Source of the DNA: Litorihabitans aurantiacus
Lineage (GTDB): Bacteria > Actinomycetota > Actinomycetes > Actinomycetales > Beutenbergiaceae
Direction of reading: 5' to 3'
Assembly (NCBI RefSeq): GCF_030161595.1
Contig: NZ_BSUM01000001.1
Location: 1,612,001 to 1,676,000 of the forward strand
Length of the DNA stretch: 64,000 nt
Notes under the pieces: generated by a model
What the model was told of the DNA's origin: nothing
The model's database searches: none
What the model saw: the letters and a program-made list of their open reading frames with translations, nothing else
Made by a program: the position numbers and the translations under genes
Shown here: positions 48,457 through 60,401 of the stretch, one piece after another
Position numbering within the stretch: the first letter of the stretch is position 1
Layout of the letters: every line of letters begins with the position of its first letter

Positions 48457-48487
48457 CTTTACTGTCGACGGGACGGAACCTTAACGT
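48457..48487 (+). promoter_or_regulatory. Predicted promoter of subtilase 2
   Basis: CTTTAC (48457-48462), 19-base spacer, TAACGT (48482-48487). Same layout as for the other two paralogues, followed by CCTGGAGA before the start codon. Confidence 0.45.
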
Positions 48488-48535
48488 CGACCCCACCTGT
48501 GTACCCACAGGTTCGCCCAACACCTGGAGATTCGC

Positions 48536-51500
48536 GTGTCACCACACCCCCAGCACCCACGGTGGCGGTACCCCGCTGCAACCGTGGCCGCAGCAGCGTT
48601 GCTGATCACGTCCGCCGTCGGAGCGACGGCCGAGCCGGGAGACGAGGTCGACCCCGCCACCCTGCCCTCGGCGGAGGCGCTGACCGGCACCGACGCCGAC
48701 ACGACCGCCCTGAAGGTGCAGTCCCTGGCAGGTCTCAGCGGACCGACCGAGGCCTTCGTCGAGTTCACCGACTCCACCACCCGAGAGGCCGTGGCGCAGT
48801 CGCGCTCCGCCTCGCCGCAGGCGGTCGCCGACACCGCGCAGCAGCAGATCGAGAGCACGGCGGACGAGGTCGTCGACGACCTCGGTGACGTCACCGTGCT
48901 GTACACCGCGACGAACGGCCTCGCCGGCGTCGCGGTCAGCGCCGACGCCGACGCGCTCCGCGCCCTCGCGGACCGCGACGACGTCGTCTCCGTCAAGCCG
49001 ATCATCCCGAAGGAGCGTCAGTCCAACGCTGGCATCGACCTCTTCACGGGTTCGGCCGCCTCCTGGCAGAACGCCGGTGTCACCGGCGAGGGCCAGACGA
49101 TCGCCGTCATCGACTCCGGCATCGACTTCACCCACGCGTCCTTCAACGCCGATCCCCAGTACGCCTACCCGGCCGAGCTGAACGACGCCACGAAGACCCT
49201 GCTGGCCACCGAGCCCGAGTGGCCGCAGGGCAAGGTGCTGGGCGGGTACGACTTCGCCGGTCTGAATTACACCGCGGCCGCCGGCCAGCTCCCCGAGCCG
49301 GACGCCAACCCGCTGGACGAGGCCCCCGGCCTGTGCGGCGAGGTTCCTCCCACCTCGCCGCGCAGCGACGGTCACGGCTCGCACGTCGCGGGTACGGCCG
49401 CCGGTTGGGGCGTCGAGGCGGACGGCACGACGTTCGAGGGCGACTACACCACCCTGGGCGAGGAGGAGCTGCTCGCCATGCAGGTCGGTCCCGGCTCCGC
49501 ACCCGATGCCGACCTCGTCGCGCTCAAAATCTTCGGCTGCGCCGGCAGCAGCTCCGTGACGGGCGCCGCACTCGACTGGCTGCTCGACCCGACCAACGAG
49601 CTCGCCCAGCAGGTCACCGTCGTCAACATGTCGATCGGGTCGACCTTCTCCACGGTCGACGACCCCGAGAACGCGCTGATCGACCAGCTGGTCGACGAGG
49701 GCGTCGTCGTGGTCACCTCGGCCGGCAACTCGGGCGACACCCACGACATCGGCGGTTCCCCGGGCAACGCCAACTCGAGCCTCTCGGTCGCCAACTCGGT
49801 CGCCGACACCTTCAACTTCGAGGGCGCGGCCGTGACGGTCGGCGACGGCGAGTCCGAGACCGTCCCCGGTCAGTACTCGATCGCCTACACCTTCCCGAAC
49901 GGACCCGTCGGGCCGTCCGAGGTCGTCACGCTCGAGACGCCGCTGCTGCCCGCTCCGTCGGCGCAGTTCCCGGAGCCGAGCGAGCTCGACTACTACTCGG
50001 GCTGCTTCCCGTACTCCCCCGAGGACGCCGCGAACGTCGCCGGCAAGACCGTCGTCGTCGCGTGGGACGACACCGTGGGCCTGCCCTGCGGTTCCGCCGC
50101 CCGCGCGGGGAACGCCGCCGTCGCCGGCGCCTCGGGCATCGTGTTCACGGGTCTGAGCGAGGTGTTCGCGGCCGGCCTGTCCGGTGACGAGCGCATCCCG
50201 ACGTTCCAGTTCACCGGCCCGGTGACCGCCGAGCTGCTCGACTACACGCCCGCCACGGGCGTCATCACCATCCCCGAGCCGCTGGAGATCACCTACGACA
50301 ACTCCCTGTCGGTCCTGAGCGTCGCCGCCCCCAGCGTGGCCGACACGCTCAACGACTCCTCTTCGCGAGGCGTGCACGGGTCGCTCGGCTCGACCAAGCC
50401 CGACGTCGCCGCGCCCGGCACGACCATCGCCTCGGTCGCCGTCGGCTCCGGCAACGGCTGGACCAACAAGTCCGGCACGTCGATGGCTGCCCCGCACGCC
50501 GCCGGCGTCGCTGCTCTGACCCGCGCCGCGCACCCCGACTGGAGCGCCGCCCAGGTCAAGGCGGGCGTCATGAACACCGCCACGCACGACGTCACCATCG
50601 GTGACGTCGCCTTCGGCCCGCAGCGGGTCGGCAGCGGCCGGGTCGACGCGTTCGACTCGGTCAACAACACCGTCATCGCCTACGACAAGGGCAACTCCGA
50701 CGGCGTCTCGGTCGGCTTCGGCGTCGTCGAGCTCGACCCGACGCGCGCGACCTCGATCACGCGCACCGTCGAGATGCTCAACACCGGCGACGCCGAGGTC
50801 ACGCTCGGCGTCGGCTACACCGCGCAGACCACGGTGCCCGGGGTGGAGTACACGCTGTCCGCGTCCTCCGTCACCGTCCCGGCCGGCGGCACCGCCGAGG
50901 TCGACGTCACGCTGTCGGTGGCTGACCCCGCCGCCGTCGCGCGCACGCTGGACCCGTCCATGGCGCCGTCCCAGGTCGCCGGCCTGCCGCGCGAGTTCCT
51001 GACCATCCCGCAGGGCTGGATCGAGCTCACGGGTGCCCCCGAGGTCGAGACGCTGCGCGTTCCGGTCAGCGCCGCGGTCAAGCCCTCCAGCGCCGTCGCC
51101 GCCGGTCCGATCGTCTTCGGGTCCGACGTCGCCACCTCCACCCACGTCGGCCTCGCCGGTCGTGGTGTGGACCAGGAGGGCTACCTCTCCGCCACCGTCC
51201 CGCTCAACCTCGCGGCGGAGTCCCCGCTGCTCGACGCCGACGCGGACGCCAGCCTCCAGGCCGCCGACATCAAGGCTGTCGGCACCTCGCAGTACTACCT
51301 CGACGCGGACACCCCGTACATCGGTTTCGGCGTCGAGACCCACGGCCCGTGGGCGACTCTCGGAGCCTCGAACTCGCTGCTGATCGAGGTCGACACCCCC
51401 AGGGTCCGTACGAGGTCGTCGTGCAGAAGTACTACGACGGGATCGACCGGTACGACCTCTCTCTCGTGCTCGTCTACAACGAGGCGGGGGCCAACACCGG

Positions 51501-52560
51501 TCTGGAGTTCATCAACGACGTCCCGGCGTCGATCGACACCAACTCCTTCGACTCGGCGGCGGCCCTGCTGCCCGTGTCGGCCGAGTCGCTGGGCTTCACA
51601 CCGGCGCAGATCGCGGCGGGGGACATTTCGTTCACCTACAGCGTGAGCGGCACCTCCTTCCTGGCCGACGGCGGTGTGTACGACACCGTCGCCGACCTGG
51701 ACTTCACGTGGGGCGAGGGCCTCGGCTTCGCCGACCAGGGCGCCGCGGTGCTCGTGGGCCTGCCGAACACCTCCATCCCGGTCACACGTCTCGGTGGTGC
51801 CACCGCTCCGGCACTCTCCGGCCAGCCGCGACCGGACCTCGCCGGTCCCGGCGGCGTCTCCACCCAGGAGCGCGTCGAGACCGTGCCGAGCGGTGAGCGG
51901 GTGCTCTTCCTGCACCTGCACAACAAGGTCGGCAAGCAGGGCCAGATCGTCGACGTGCAGAACGTCAAGGCGCAGGTGCCCGGCGACATCGTCTTCACCG
52001 ACGTGACGAAGGGCGACCTGTTCTACGACGACATCACCTGGCTCGCCGCCGAGGGCGTCTCGCGCGGTTGGGACAACGGCGACGGCACGTTCCGCTACGA
52101 GCCGCTGAGCCCGATCAACCGCGACGCGATGGCGGCGTTCCTCTACCGTCTCGCGGGCGAGCCCGACGTCGACCTCCCCGACTCCTCGCCCTTCAGCGAC
52201 GTGCCGGAGAGCAACCAGTTCTACACGGAGATCGTGTGGGCCTCGCAGGCCGGGATCACGACCGGGTGGCCGGACGGTACCTTCCGCCCGCTCGAGCCGA
52301 TCGCCCGCGACGCGATCGCGGCGTTCCTGTACCGGTACGCCGAGAACGAGGGCCTGGACCTGTCCGGCTTCCCGGAGCCGGCGGACTCGCCGTTCACGGA
52401 CGTCGCGCCCGGTCAGCAGTTCTACCGCGAGATCAGCTGGCTCGCGTCGGTCGACATCGCACGCGGCTGGGACGACGGGTCGTTCCGCCCGCTCGAGTCG
52501 ACCAAGCGTGACGCCATGGCAGCATTCCTGCACCGCCTGAGCACGGAGGTCCTGAGCTAG
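48536..52560 (+). CDS. Secreted subtilase (S8) with SLH-like repeats, paralogue 2; one apparent frame break
   Basis: Restored length 1,341 residues. Signal peptide PRWRYPAATVAAAALLITSAVGATA, propeptide, S8 domain with D193 (VIDSGID), H280 (DGHGSHVAG) and S649 (SGTSMAAPHAAG), an inserted PA domain (GLPCGSAARAGNAAVAGASG), Fn3-like modules, then SLH-like units (FTDVTKGDLFYDDITWLAAEGVSRGWD..., FSDVPESNQFYTEIVWASQAGITTGWPDGTFRP...). One added C in run 51396-51400 gives the continuous protein (VDTPQGPYEVVVQKYYDGID). The SLH region is more diverged from paralogues 1 and 3 than those are from each other. A linker ERVETVPSGERVLFLHLHNKVGKQGQI precedes it, as in all three. Confidence 0.88.
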
Positions 52561-52598
52561 AACCTTCGACGGTGGGCATCCCGACCCACCACCTCGCA

Positions 52599-52641
52599 CG
52601 ACAGCGGGCGTCCGGCCGACCAGGCCGGGCGCCCGCTGTCG
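52599..52641 (+). terminator. Terminator of subtilase 2
   Basis: A 19-bp stem with one mismatch: left arm 52599-52617, right arm 52623-52641, followed by TCTTTCTC. Sequence differs from the terminators of paralogues 1 and 3. Confidence 0.8.
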
Positions 52642-52723
52642 TCTTTCTCCCACCGTTCCCTCCCGAACAAATAGCCTCCCAATCAGTTCCGAAAAGAACG
52701 TCATCAGCAATCGTCCAGGAATT

Positions 52724-52753
52724 CTTTACTCCAGAATGATGGCCCCTTAATGT
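52724..52753 (+). promoter_or_regulatory. Predicted promoter of subtilase 3
   Basis: CTTTAC (52724-52729), 18-base spacer, TAATGT (52748-52753), with CCAGGAATT just before, closely matching the promoter of paralogue 1. Confidence 0.5.
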
Positions 52754-52802
52754 CGCTCTCACCTGACGTCATCAGGTCACCCGAGAACCCTGGAGCGAAC
52801 GC

Positions 52803-55800
52803 GTGTCCTCTCCCCTCCCCCGCCCACGGTGGCGTTTCCCGACCGCCGCTGCGGCCGCCGCAGCGCTGCTGATCACCACGGCCGTCGGAGCGACGGCCGA
52901 GCCCGCCGCCCCGGACGATCTGTCCGACCCGACCACGCTCCCGGCCGCCGAGCCGCTCGGGACCGACAAGACCTCGGTCCCGTCGGTGCCGGACGAGAAG
53001 GTCCGGACCCTGGACGCGGGCGACGGACCGACCACCGTCTTCGTGAAGCTCACGACCCCGACCACGCGGGAGGTGCTGGCCCGGGCACAGATCGACGGTC
53101 TCAGCGCCCAGGGTCAGGACGAGGCCGCATCGGCGGCCGCCGCGGTCGAGCGGGACGTCGCCGACGTCGTCGGCGTCCTCCCCGCCGGGACCGAAGTCCT
53201 CTACACGACGACGAACACCGTGTCGGGGGTGGCCCTGACCGCTGACGCCGACGCACTCCGGGACCTCGCCGAGCGTGACGACGTCGTCTCGATCCGCCCG
53301 ATCGTGCCGAAGGAGCCCCAGTCCCACGGTGGCTCGAACCTGCTGACCGGGACGTCCGCGGCATGGCAGGCTGCCGGTGGCCTGACGGGCGAGGGTCAGA
53401 CGATCGCCGTCATCGACTCCGGCATCGACTTCACCCACGCGACCTTCACGAGCGACCCCGTCCCGGCCGAGTCCTACCCCGGGTCGCTGGGCGCCCCCGC
53501 CGAGGCCTACCTGACGGCGGCCCCGACCTGGCCCCAGGGCAAGGTGGTCGGGGGTACGACTTCGCCGGCCGTCTGCACGGCTCCACCCGGACGTCGCTCC
53601 CCGTCGACCCCGACCCCAACCCGATCGACGAGGCGGCTTCGCTGTGCACCGACGTCGACCCGACCATCGTGCGCAGCGGCGCGCACGGCACGCACGTCGC
53701 CGGCACGGCGGCCGGCTGGGGCGTCTCGGCCGACGGCGCGACGTTCCAGGGTGACTACGGCACCCTGACGGCCGAGGATCAGCTCGGTATGGCGATCGGC
53801 CCCGGCGCCGCGCCCGAGGCCGACCTGGTCGCCCTCAAGGTGTTCGGGTGCGCGGGCAGCACCTGGGTGGTCGGGGACGCCCTCGACTGGCTCGGCGACC
53901 CGACGAACGCTCTCGCCGAGCAGGTGACGGTGGTCAACCTGTCGCTGGGCGAGACGTTCGGCAACGCCGACGACCCGGAGAACGACCAGATCGACGCACT
54001 GGTGGCGGCGGGCAAGTCGTTCGTCATCTCCGCCGGCAACTCGGGTGACGTCACCGAGATCGCAGGTTCGCCCGGCAACGCGAACGCCTCGATCATGGTG
54101 GCCAACTCCGTCAGCGGCACGAGTGACTACGCCGGCATCTCCCTCACGGTCGACGGTGTCGAGGACACCGCACCCTCCCAGTACTCGATCGCCTACGAGT
54201 TCCCCGACGGCCCGGTCGGGCCCTCGGACGTGGTCGCCCTCACCCCTGGGTCGCTCGCCTACAACTCGGGCTGCGAGACGTACAGCGAGGAGGACGCCGA
54301 GCGCGTCGAGGGTGCGACCGTCGTCGTCGCCTGGAACGACGACGCCGCGCTGCCCTGCGGCTCAGCCGCACGCACGGCCAACGCCGCGGACGCGGGTGCG
54401 GCCGGTGTGCTGTTCTCCAACGTCGCCGACGGCTTCGCCACCGCCCTCACCGGCGCGGACACCATCCCGACCGCCCAGCTGTTCGCGTCGGACACGGCTG
54501 ATCTGCTCGACTACGACGCCGCCAGCGGCGAGATCACGGTGCTCGCGCCCTTCAGCGTGACGTTCGACGACACCCTCGTGTTCCGCGGCGTGACGGTCCC
54601 GGAGAGCGTCGACACGCTCAACGCCAGCTCCTCGCGCGGCGGCCACAGCGTCCTGGGGACGAACAAGCCCGACGTCGCGGCGCCGGGGACCTCGATCGTC
54701 TCGGCGAACGTCGGCACGGGCAACGGCACCCTCAACTACACCGGCACCTCCATGGCGGCACCGCACGCCGCCGGGATCGTGGCCCTGACGCGTCAGGCCC
54801 ATCCCGGGTGGACCGCGACCCAGGTCAAGGCGGGCGTGGTGAACACCGCCACCCACGACGTGACGCTCGGGGAGGACGTCTTCGGACCGCAGCGCGTGGG
54901 ATCCGGTCGAGTCGACGCCCTCGCCGCCACCTCGACCTCAGTCATCGCCTACGACAAGGACAACCCGGCCGGCGTCTCGCTGGGTTTCGGTGTGATCGAG
55001 GTCGACGCACCCACGAGCGTCACCAGGACTCTCGAGGTGTTCAACAGCGGTGACGCCGCGGCGACGGTCGGTGTCGGCTACCGCCCGCAGACCGAGGTCG
55101 CCGGCGTCACCTACCGGCTGTCGTCGGAGAGCGTCACGGTCCCCGCCGGGGGTACCGCGACCGTCGAGGTGACGCTCGAGGTCGCCGACCCCGCCGCGGT
55201 GCGGCGGACGCTGGACCCGACCATGGACGAGATCGACCCCACCTTCGGCGACCACCGGGAGTTCGTCACCTCTCCCCAGGGGTGGATCGAGCTCACCGGT
55301 GCTCCGCAGGCCGACCTCCTGCGTGTCCCGGTGAACGCGGCCGTGAAGCCTGTGAGCACGACGACCGCGGGCCCGATCACCTTCGGGACCCCGCAGGCCA
55401 CCAGCACCGCCTTCGGGCTCGCCGGCACCGGGCTGGACGGAAGCGGCTGGCTCTCGATCGTCGCGCCGTTCAACCTCCTGGCGCAGTCACCGCAGGTCGA
55501 ACCGGCCGACGTCCGCAGCCGTCAGGCGGTCGACCTCAGGTCGATCGGGATCTCCGAGTACACGGTCAGCGGCGCCGACGGTCCCGAGCCGCAGCTCGCC
55601 ATCGGGATCGAGACCTACGCGCCCTGGGTGACGCTCGGCGCGGACGTGTGGTTGCAGGTCGAGCTGGAGACCCCTCGCGGGACGTACACGCTCGTGGCCG
55701 AGAAGGCGTACGCCGCCAGCACCCAGACCTACGCCGACCAGACACTCGCCTTCCTCTACGACCCGGACGGCGAGGCCATCGACGCCAAGTGGGTCGACGC

Positions 55801-56842
55801 CCTCACCCCGGAGGTCGACCGCAACCTCTTCGACTCGAGCGCCGCGGCGCTCCCGGTGTCACTGCTCTCGCTCGGCTACACGTCGGAGGAGGTGGCGGCG
55901 GGTGTCGAGCTCGGGATCACGGTCCGGGGCATGGCGCGGGATCTTCCGGGGGACACCTACGACACGGTCAGCGACCTGTCGTACACGACGGGTGAGGGTC
56001 TGGTGTTCGGTGACGGAGGCGCGCCGGTGTTCGAGGGTCTGCCGGGGACGTCGATCGACGTCACCCGCCCGGCCCCCGCGCCCAGCACTCCCCGGGCTTC
56101 CAGCACCGAGGACCTCGGCCCGCTGGACCAGCGCGTGGAGACCACCCCCTCCGGGGAGAAGGTCCTCCTGCTCCACCTGCACAACCAGGCAGGCAAGCAG
56201 GGCCAGATCATCGACGTCGGCAACGTCGTGCCACAGGTCCCCGCCACCCAGACCTTCACCGACGTCCCGGAGAACAACCAGTTCTACGCCGACATCACCT
56301 GGCTCGCCCAGCAGGGCATCACCACCGGATGGGACACCCCCACCGGCAAGGAGTTCCGCCCCCAGGCACCCATCGCCCGCGACGCCATGGCCGTCTTCCT
56401 CTACCGCCTGGCCAAACCCCAGAACTACACCCCACCCACCACCTCACCCTTCATCGACGTCCCCACCGACAACCGCTACTACACCGAGATCGCCTGGGCG
56501 TACGACGCCAAGATCACCACCGGATGGGACACCCCCGCCGGCAAGGAGTACCGCCCCCTGGCGAACATCAACCGCGACGCCATCGCCGCCTTCGTCTACC
56601 GCTACGCCCAGCAGGCCGGCGTCGACGTGGACAGCTACACCACACCCTCCACCGCCGAGTTCACGGACGTCACCACGACCACGCAGTACTTCCGTGAGAT
56701 CAGCTGGCTCGAGGACAACGGCATCACCACGGGTTGGCTGAACTCGGACGGTTCGACCTACCGGTTCGAGCCGCTCAGCCCCGTCCAGCGCGACGCCATG
56801 GCCGCCTTCCTCTACCGCCTGAACACCAACGTGCTGTCCTAG
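52803..56842 (+). CDS. Secreted subtilase (S8) with SLH-like repeats, paralogue 3; one apparent frame break
   Basis: Restored length 1,346 residues. GTG 52803 follows CTGGAG. Signal peptide PRWRFPTAAAAAAALLITTAVGATA, I9-like propeptide, S8 domain with D205 (VIDSGID), H295 (GAHGTHVAG) and S650 (TGTSMAAPHAAG), a PA insert (ALPCGSAARTANAADAGAAG), Fn3-like modules and three SLH-like units (FTDVPENNQFYADITWLAQQGITTGWD..., FIDVPTDNRYYTEIAWAYDAKITTGWD...). One added G in run 53550-53554 restores KVVGGYDFAGRLHGS and thereby the histidine. The 3' end is identical to that of paralogue 1. Confidence 0.88.
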
Positions 56843-56910
56843 GACGCACACGCTCCACCCAGCACCACCGCTGCGGGCGCCCGAACCACCGGGCGCCCGC
56901 AGCGCTGTGT
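56760..56910 (+). repeat. 151-bp exact repeat, copy 2 (SLH end plus terminator)
   Basis: Identical to 48205-48355; covers the last codons of subtilase 3, its stop and terminator. Confidence 0.85.
56869..56904 (+). terminator. Terminator of subtilase 3
   Basis: The same perfect 15-bp stem as at 48314-48349: arms 56869-56883 and 56890-56904. Confidence 0.8.
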
Positions 56911-57019
56911 CGGCGGCCACGCTCGCGCGGCTGGGAGCCGCGCGGCACCGCGGATACGCTGGGACGGTGTCCGCCGTCGCCAGCCCCGCCCCTCCCGGAC
57001 GCCTCGCGTCACGGCTCGA

Positions 57020-58027
57020 ATGACCCCGCGCGTGACGTTCGTCGTCGCGGTCGCCAACCTCGTGGCGCAGTCCGTGATCATCCTCACCGGCGGCGTCGTG
57101 CGACTGACGGCCTCCGGGCTCGGGTGCTCCACCTGGCCCGAGTGTGAACCGGGCGAGTTCACCCCCGTGTTCCACGAGGCGACGACGCTGCACCCCTTCA
57201 TCGAGTTCGGCAACCGCACCCTGACCGGGGTGCTCGTCGTGATCGCGCTCGCGCTCGCCGTCCTCATCCTCTTCTCCCCCGCGACCCGCGCACGCACCGT
57301 GCGCTTCCGCATCCTCGGGCTGGTCCCGCTCGTCGGCGTGCTGGTCCAGGCGCTGATCGGGGGTATCACGGTCCTGGTGGACCTCCACCCGGCAGTCGTC
57401 GGCGGCCACTTCCTCATCTCGGCCGCCCTCGTCTGGGGATCGGCCGTGCTGGTGGCCCGACTTCGCGAGGGTGACGGTGCGCGCCGGCCCCGGCTCCTCG
57501 CGAGCGGCTGGCGGGCCGCCGTCCTGCGCGCCGTGCCCGCCGGGTTCGGCCTGCTCACCGCCGTCGTGGTCGTGCTCGGCGTGATCACGACCGGCGCCGG
57601 CCCGCACTCGGGCGACTCCGAGGTCGGCTACCGGTTCCCGGTCGACCCGGCGCTGATGGCCCGGCTGCACGCCGTCTCGGTGTGGGTCTTCGTCCTGGCC
57701 CTCGCCGGGGTGCTCGTGGTCCTGCACCACCGCGGGGTGCGGGCGGCCGAGACCACCAGCGACGCCGACGACGCCGACGCCCGAACCACCCTCGCCCGGG
57801 TCCGCCGCACCTGGTGGATCCTCGCCGTCGTGACGCTCGCGCAGGGCGGAATCGGCTACACCCAGTACTTCACCGGGCTCCCGATCGGGCTCGTGGCGAT
57901 CCACCTCATCGGCTCGGCCGGGCTCGTCACCGCCGTCACCTTCGCGGTGCTCTCCCTGCGGACCCGCGGCGCCGCCGAGGACGCCGACACACCGTGGGCC
58001 TCAGGCAGGGATCACGTCCGGGCGTAG
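57020..58027 (+). CDS. ctaA: Heme A synthase (CtaA/COX15)
   Basis: A 335-residue membrane enzyme that oxidises heme O to heme A for cytochrome oxidase. About eight membrane segments. Heme-related histidines are in LHPFIEFGNR, GGHFLIS, ARLHAVSVW and IHLIGSAG; GLGCSTWPECEPG carries the extracytoplasmic cysteine pair. The real start may be GTG 56967: TACGCT (56955-56960) ends 6 bases before it, and one extra base in the C-rich stretch 56990-57000 would fuse it in frame (353 residues, N-terminus VSAVASPAPSRTPRVTARMTPRVTF). The 3' end overlaps the convergent NUDIX gene by 27 bases. Confidence 0.92.
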   Translation: MTPRVTFVVAVANLVAQSVIILTGGVVRLTASGLGCSTWPECEPGEFTPVFHEATTLHPFIEFGNRTLTGVLVVIALALAVLILFSPATRARTVRFRILGLVPLVGVLVQALIGGITVLVDLHPAVVGGHFLISAALVWGSAVLVARLREGDGARRPRLLASGWRAAVLRAVPAGFGLLTAVVVVLGVITTGAGPHSGDSEVGYRFPVDPALMARLHAVSVWVFVLALAGVLVVLHHRGVRAAETTSDADDADARTTLARVRRTWWILAVVTLAQGGIGYTQYFTGLPIGLVAIHLIGSAGLVTAVTFAVLSLRTRGAAEDADTPWASGRDHVRA

Positions 58028-58690
58028 GAGGGACGCGGCCGTCACCGGCCGCAGAGCGGCGAAGCCCGACCGCTGCGCCCGCTCGGCCGCGAGCAGACCG
58101 ACGACGGCGCTCACGCTGTGCACCGCGCCCGCCAGCACGGCGTCGACGGCGTCGGCCAGCGGCACCCAGCGCAGCTCGATCTCGGCCTCCTCGCCCTCGC
58201 GGACGAAGTCCCCGGCGGGCGCCGCCGACAGGTCGCGCGCCAGGAACACGCGCACCACCTCGGTGGTCATCCCGGCCGAGCTGGCCTGGTCCACCAGCAC
58301 GTCCCAGCGCGCCGCACGCAGATCGATCTCCTCGGCGAGCTCGCGCTGCGCGGCCAGCAGGAGGGACTCCTCCGGCCCGGCGTCCAGCAGCCCGGCGGGG
58401 ATCTCCCACAGGTGGGCGGCGACCGGGACGCGGTACTGCCGGATCATGGCCACGCGGCCCTCGTCGTCGAGGGCGACGACGGCGACCGCCCCGGGGTGCG
58501 TGACGAACTCCCGCGTCACCACCCCGGCCTCGTCCAGGTCGACCCGCCGGCGCTCGACGTCGAAGATCGCGCCGTCCAGAACGGTCTCGCTCGCGACGAC
58601 GGGCCGCTCGCGCCGCTCGTCCGCGATGACGGACGAGGCGCCGCTCGTGAGGCTCCCGTCAGCGGCGCCCGCCGCCGTCGGACCGCTCAC
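58001..58690 (-). CDS. NUDIX hydrolase, ADP-ribose pyrophosphatase-like
   Basis: A 229-residue protein. The Nudix box is [25 protein letters not shown], and upstream [21 protein letters not shown] is typical of ADP-ribose pyrophosphatases. GTG 58690 overlaps the pyrG stop as GTGA, so the two are co-translated. Should clear ADP-ribose or related nucleotide sugars. Confidence 0.9.
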   Translation of the reverse strand: MSGPTAAGAADGSLTSGASSVIADERRERPVVASETVLDGAIFDVERRRVDLDEAGVVTREFVTHPGAVAVVALDDEGRVAMIRQYRVPVAAHLWEIPAGLLDAGPEESLLLAAQRELAEEIDLRAARWDVLVDQASSAGMTTEVVRVFLARDLSAAPAGDFVREGEEAEIELRWVPLADAVDAVLAGAVHSVSAVVGLLAAERAQRSGFAALRPVTAASLLRPDVIPA

Positions 58691-60390
58691 CGGACCTGCT
58701 CGACCTCGAGCAGACGCGTGTCGCGCTGCCGCGCGAGTGCGGCGTCGACCAGTCCGCTGAAGAGCTCGTGCGCCCGCGTGGGGCGCGACTTGAACTCGGG
58801 GTGCGCCTGCGTGGCGATGTAGTAGGGGTGCACGTCGGCCGGGAGCTCGACGAACTCCACGAGCGAGGAGTCCGGCGAGGTCCCGCTGATCCGCAGCCCC
58901 GCCTCCTCCAGACGCTCGCGGTAGGCGTTGTTCACCTCGTAGCGGTGGCGGTGGCGCTCGGTGACCCGCTCGGCGCCGTACGTCGCGGCGGCGACCGACC
59001 CCGGGGTCAGCACGGCCTCGTAGGAGCCCAGCCGCATGGTGCCGCCGAGGTCGCCGTCGCCGCCCACGATCGCGAGCTGCTCGGCCATCGTCGCGACGAC
59101 CGGGTCGGGCGTGGCCGGGTCGAACTCCGAGGAGGACGCCTCGGGCAGGCCCAGCTCGGTGCGCGCGTACTCGATCACCATGCACTGCAGGCCCAGGCAG
59201 ATCCCGAGCGTGGGCACGAGGTTGCGGCGCGCGTAGGTCAGCGCGCCGAGCTTGCCCTCGATCCCGCGCACGCCGAACCCGCCGGGAACCAGCACGGCGT
59301 CAACGCCCTCGAGGGCCCTGCGCGCGCCCTCCGGCGTCTCGCACTGGTCGGACTCGACCCAGCGGATCGTCACCCGGGCGTCGTTGGCGAAACCACCGGC
59401 GCGCATCGCCTCGGTGACGGACAGGTAGGCGTCGGGCAGGCCGACGTACTTGCCGACGAGCGCGATCTCGACCTCGTCGCGCGGGTGGTGCACGGCGTCG
59501 AGCACCGACCCCCAGGTGGTCCAGTCGACGTCGCGGAACGGCAGGCCGAGGCGGCGCACCACGTAGGCGTCCAGGCCCTCGGAGTGGATGACCTTGGGGA
59601 TGTCGTAGATGCTCGGCGCGTCGGCGCAGTTGACCACGGCCTCGTCGTCGACGTCGCACATCGCCGCGATCTTCGTCTTGATGCCCTCGGGCAGCGGCCG
59701 GTCGGAGCGGCACACGATCGCGTCCGGCTGGATGCCGATGCTGCGCAGGGCGGCCACGGAGTGCTGCGTCGGCTTGGTCTTGAGCTCCTTGCTCGGGCCG
59801 ATGTAGGGCACGAGGGAGACGTGGAGGAAGAAGACGTTGGCGCGGCCGACGTCCTGGCGCACCTGGCGCGCGGCCTCGAGGAACGGCTGGCTCTCGATGT
59901 CGCCGACCGTGCCCCCGATCTCGGTGATGATCACGTCGGGCGCGTCGTCGTCGTGCGCCCGCGCCCGCATGCGCGTCTTGATCTCGTCGGTGATGTGCGG
60001 GATGACCTGCACGGTGTCGCCGAGGTACTCGCCGCGTCGCTCCTTGGCGATGACCGTGGAGTAGACCTGGCCGGTGGTGACGTTGGAGCCCTGGTCGAGC
60101 TCGACGTCGAGGAAGCGCTCGTAGTGACCGATGTCGAGATCGGTCTCGGCGCCGTCCTCCGTGACGAAGACCTCACCGTGCTGGAACGGGTTCATCGTCC
60201 CCGGGTCCACGTTCAGGTAGGGGTCGAGCTTCTGCATCGTGACGCGCATCCCGCGCGCCCGCAGGAGCTGGCCGAGGCTCGAGGCCGTCAGGCCCTTCCC
60301 GAGGGAGGAGACCACCCCACCCGTGACGAAGACGTGCTTCGTGACGCTCGAGGGGCTGCTGGCAAGGTTCCGTCTGGAGTGTTCCACCAC
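58687..60390 (-). CDS. pyrG: CTP synthase
   Basis: A 567-residue enzyme that makes CTP from UTP with glutamine. Synthetase domain with [20 protein letters not shown] and [40 protein letters not shown] (listed as two adjacent blocks); glutaminase domain with GICLGLQC carrying C398 and HPEFKSRP near the end. GTG 60390 or 60387 is the start; the open frame continues upstream as Arg-rich shadow. Essential and intact. Confidence 0.95.
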   Translation of the reverse strand: MVEHSRRNLASSPSSVTKHVFVTGGVVSSLGKGLTASSLGQLLRARGMRVTMQKLDPYLNVDPGTMNPFQHGEVFVTEDGAETDLDIGHYERFLDVELDQGSNVTTGQVYSTVIAKERRGEYLGDTVQVIPHITDEIKTRMRARAHDDDAPDVIITEIGGTVGDIESQPFLEAARQVRQDVGRANVFFLHVSLVPYIGPSKELKTKPTQHSVAALRSIGIQPDAIVCRSDRPLPEGIKTKIAAMCDVDDEAVVNCADAPSIYDIPKVIHSEGLDAYVVRRLGLPFRDVDWTTWGSVLDAVHHPRDEVEIALVGKYVGLPDAYLSVTEAMRAGGFANDARVTIRWVESDQCETPEGARRALEGVDAVLVPGGFGVRGIEGKLGALTYARRNLVPTLGICLGLQCMVIEYARTELGLPEASSSEFDPATPDPVVATMAEQLAIVGGDGDLGGTMRLGSYEAVLTPGSVAAATYGAERVTERHRHRYEVNNAYRERLEEAGLRISGTSPDSSLVEFVELPADVHPYYIATQAHPEFKSRPTRAHELFSGLVDAALARQRDTRLLEVEQVR

Positions 60391-60401
60391 GGAATTCCAC
60401 C

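Noticed and set aside
44281-56842. Subtilase genes as pseudogenes or as products of programmed frameshifting
   Set aside because: The three breaks fall at three different places in paralogues, each at a C/G run and each a single-base loss, the same as in housekeeping genes; no common slippery signal.
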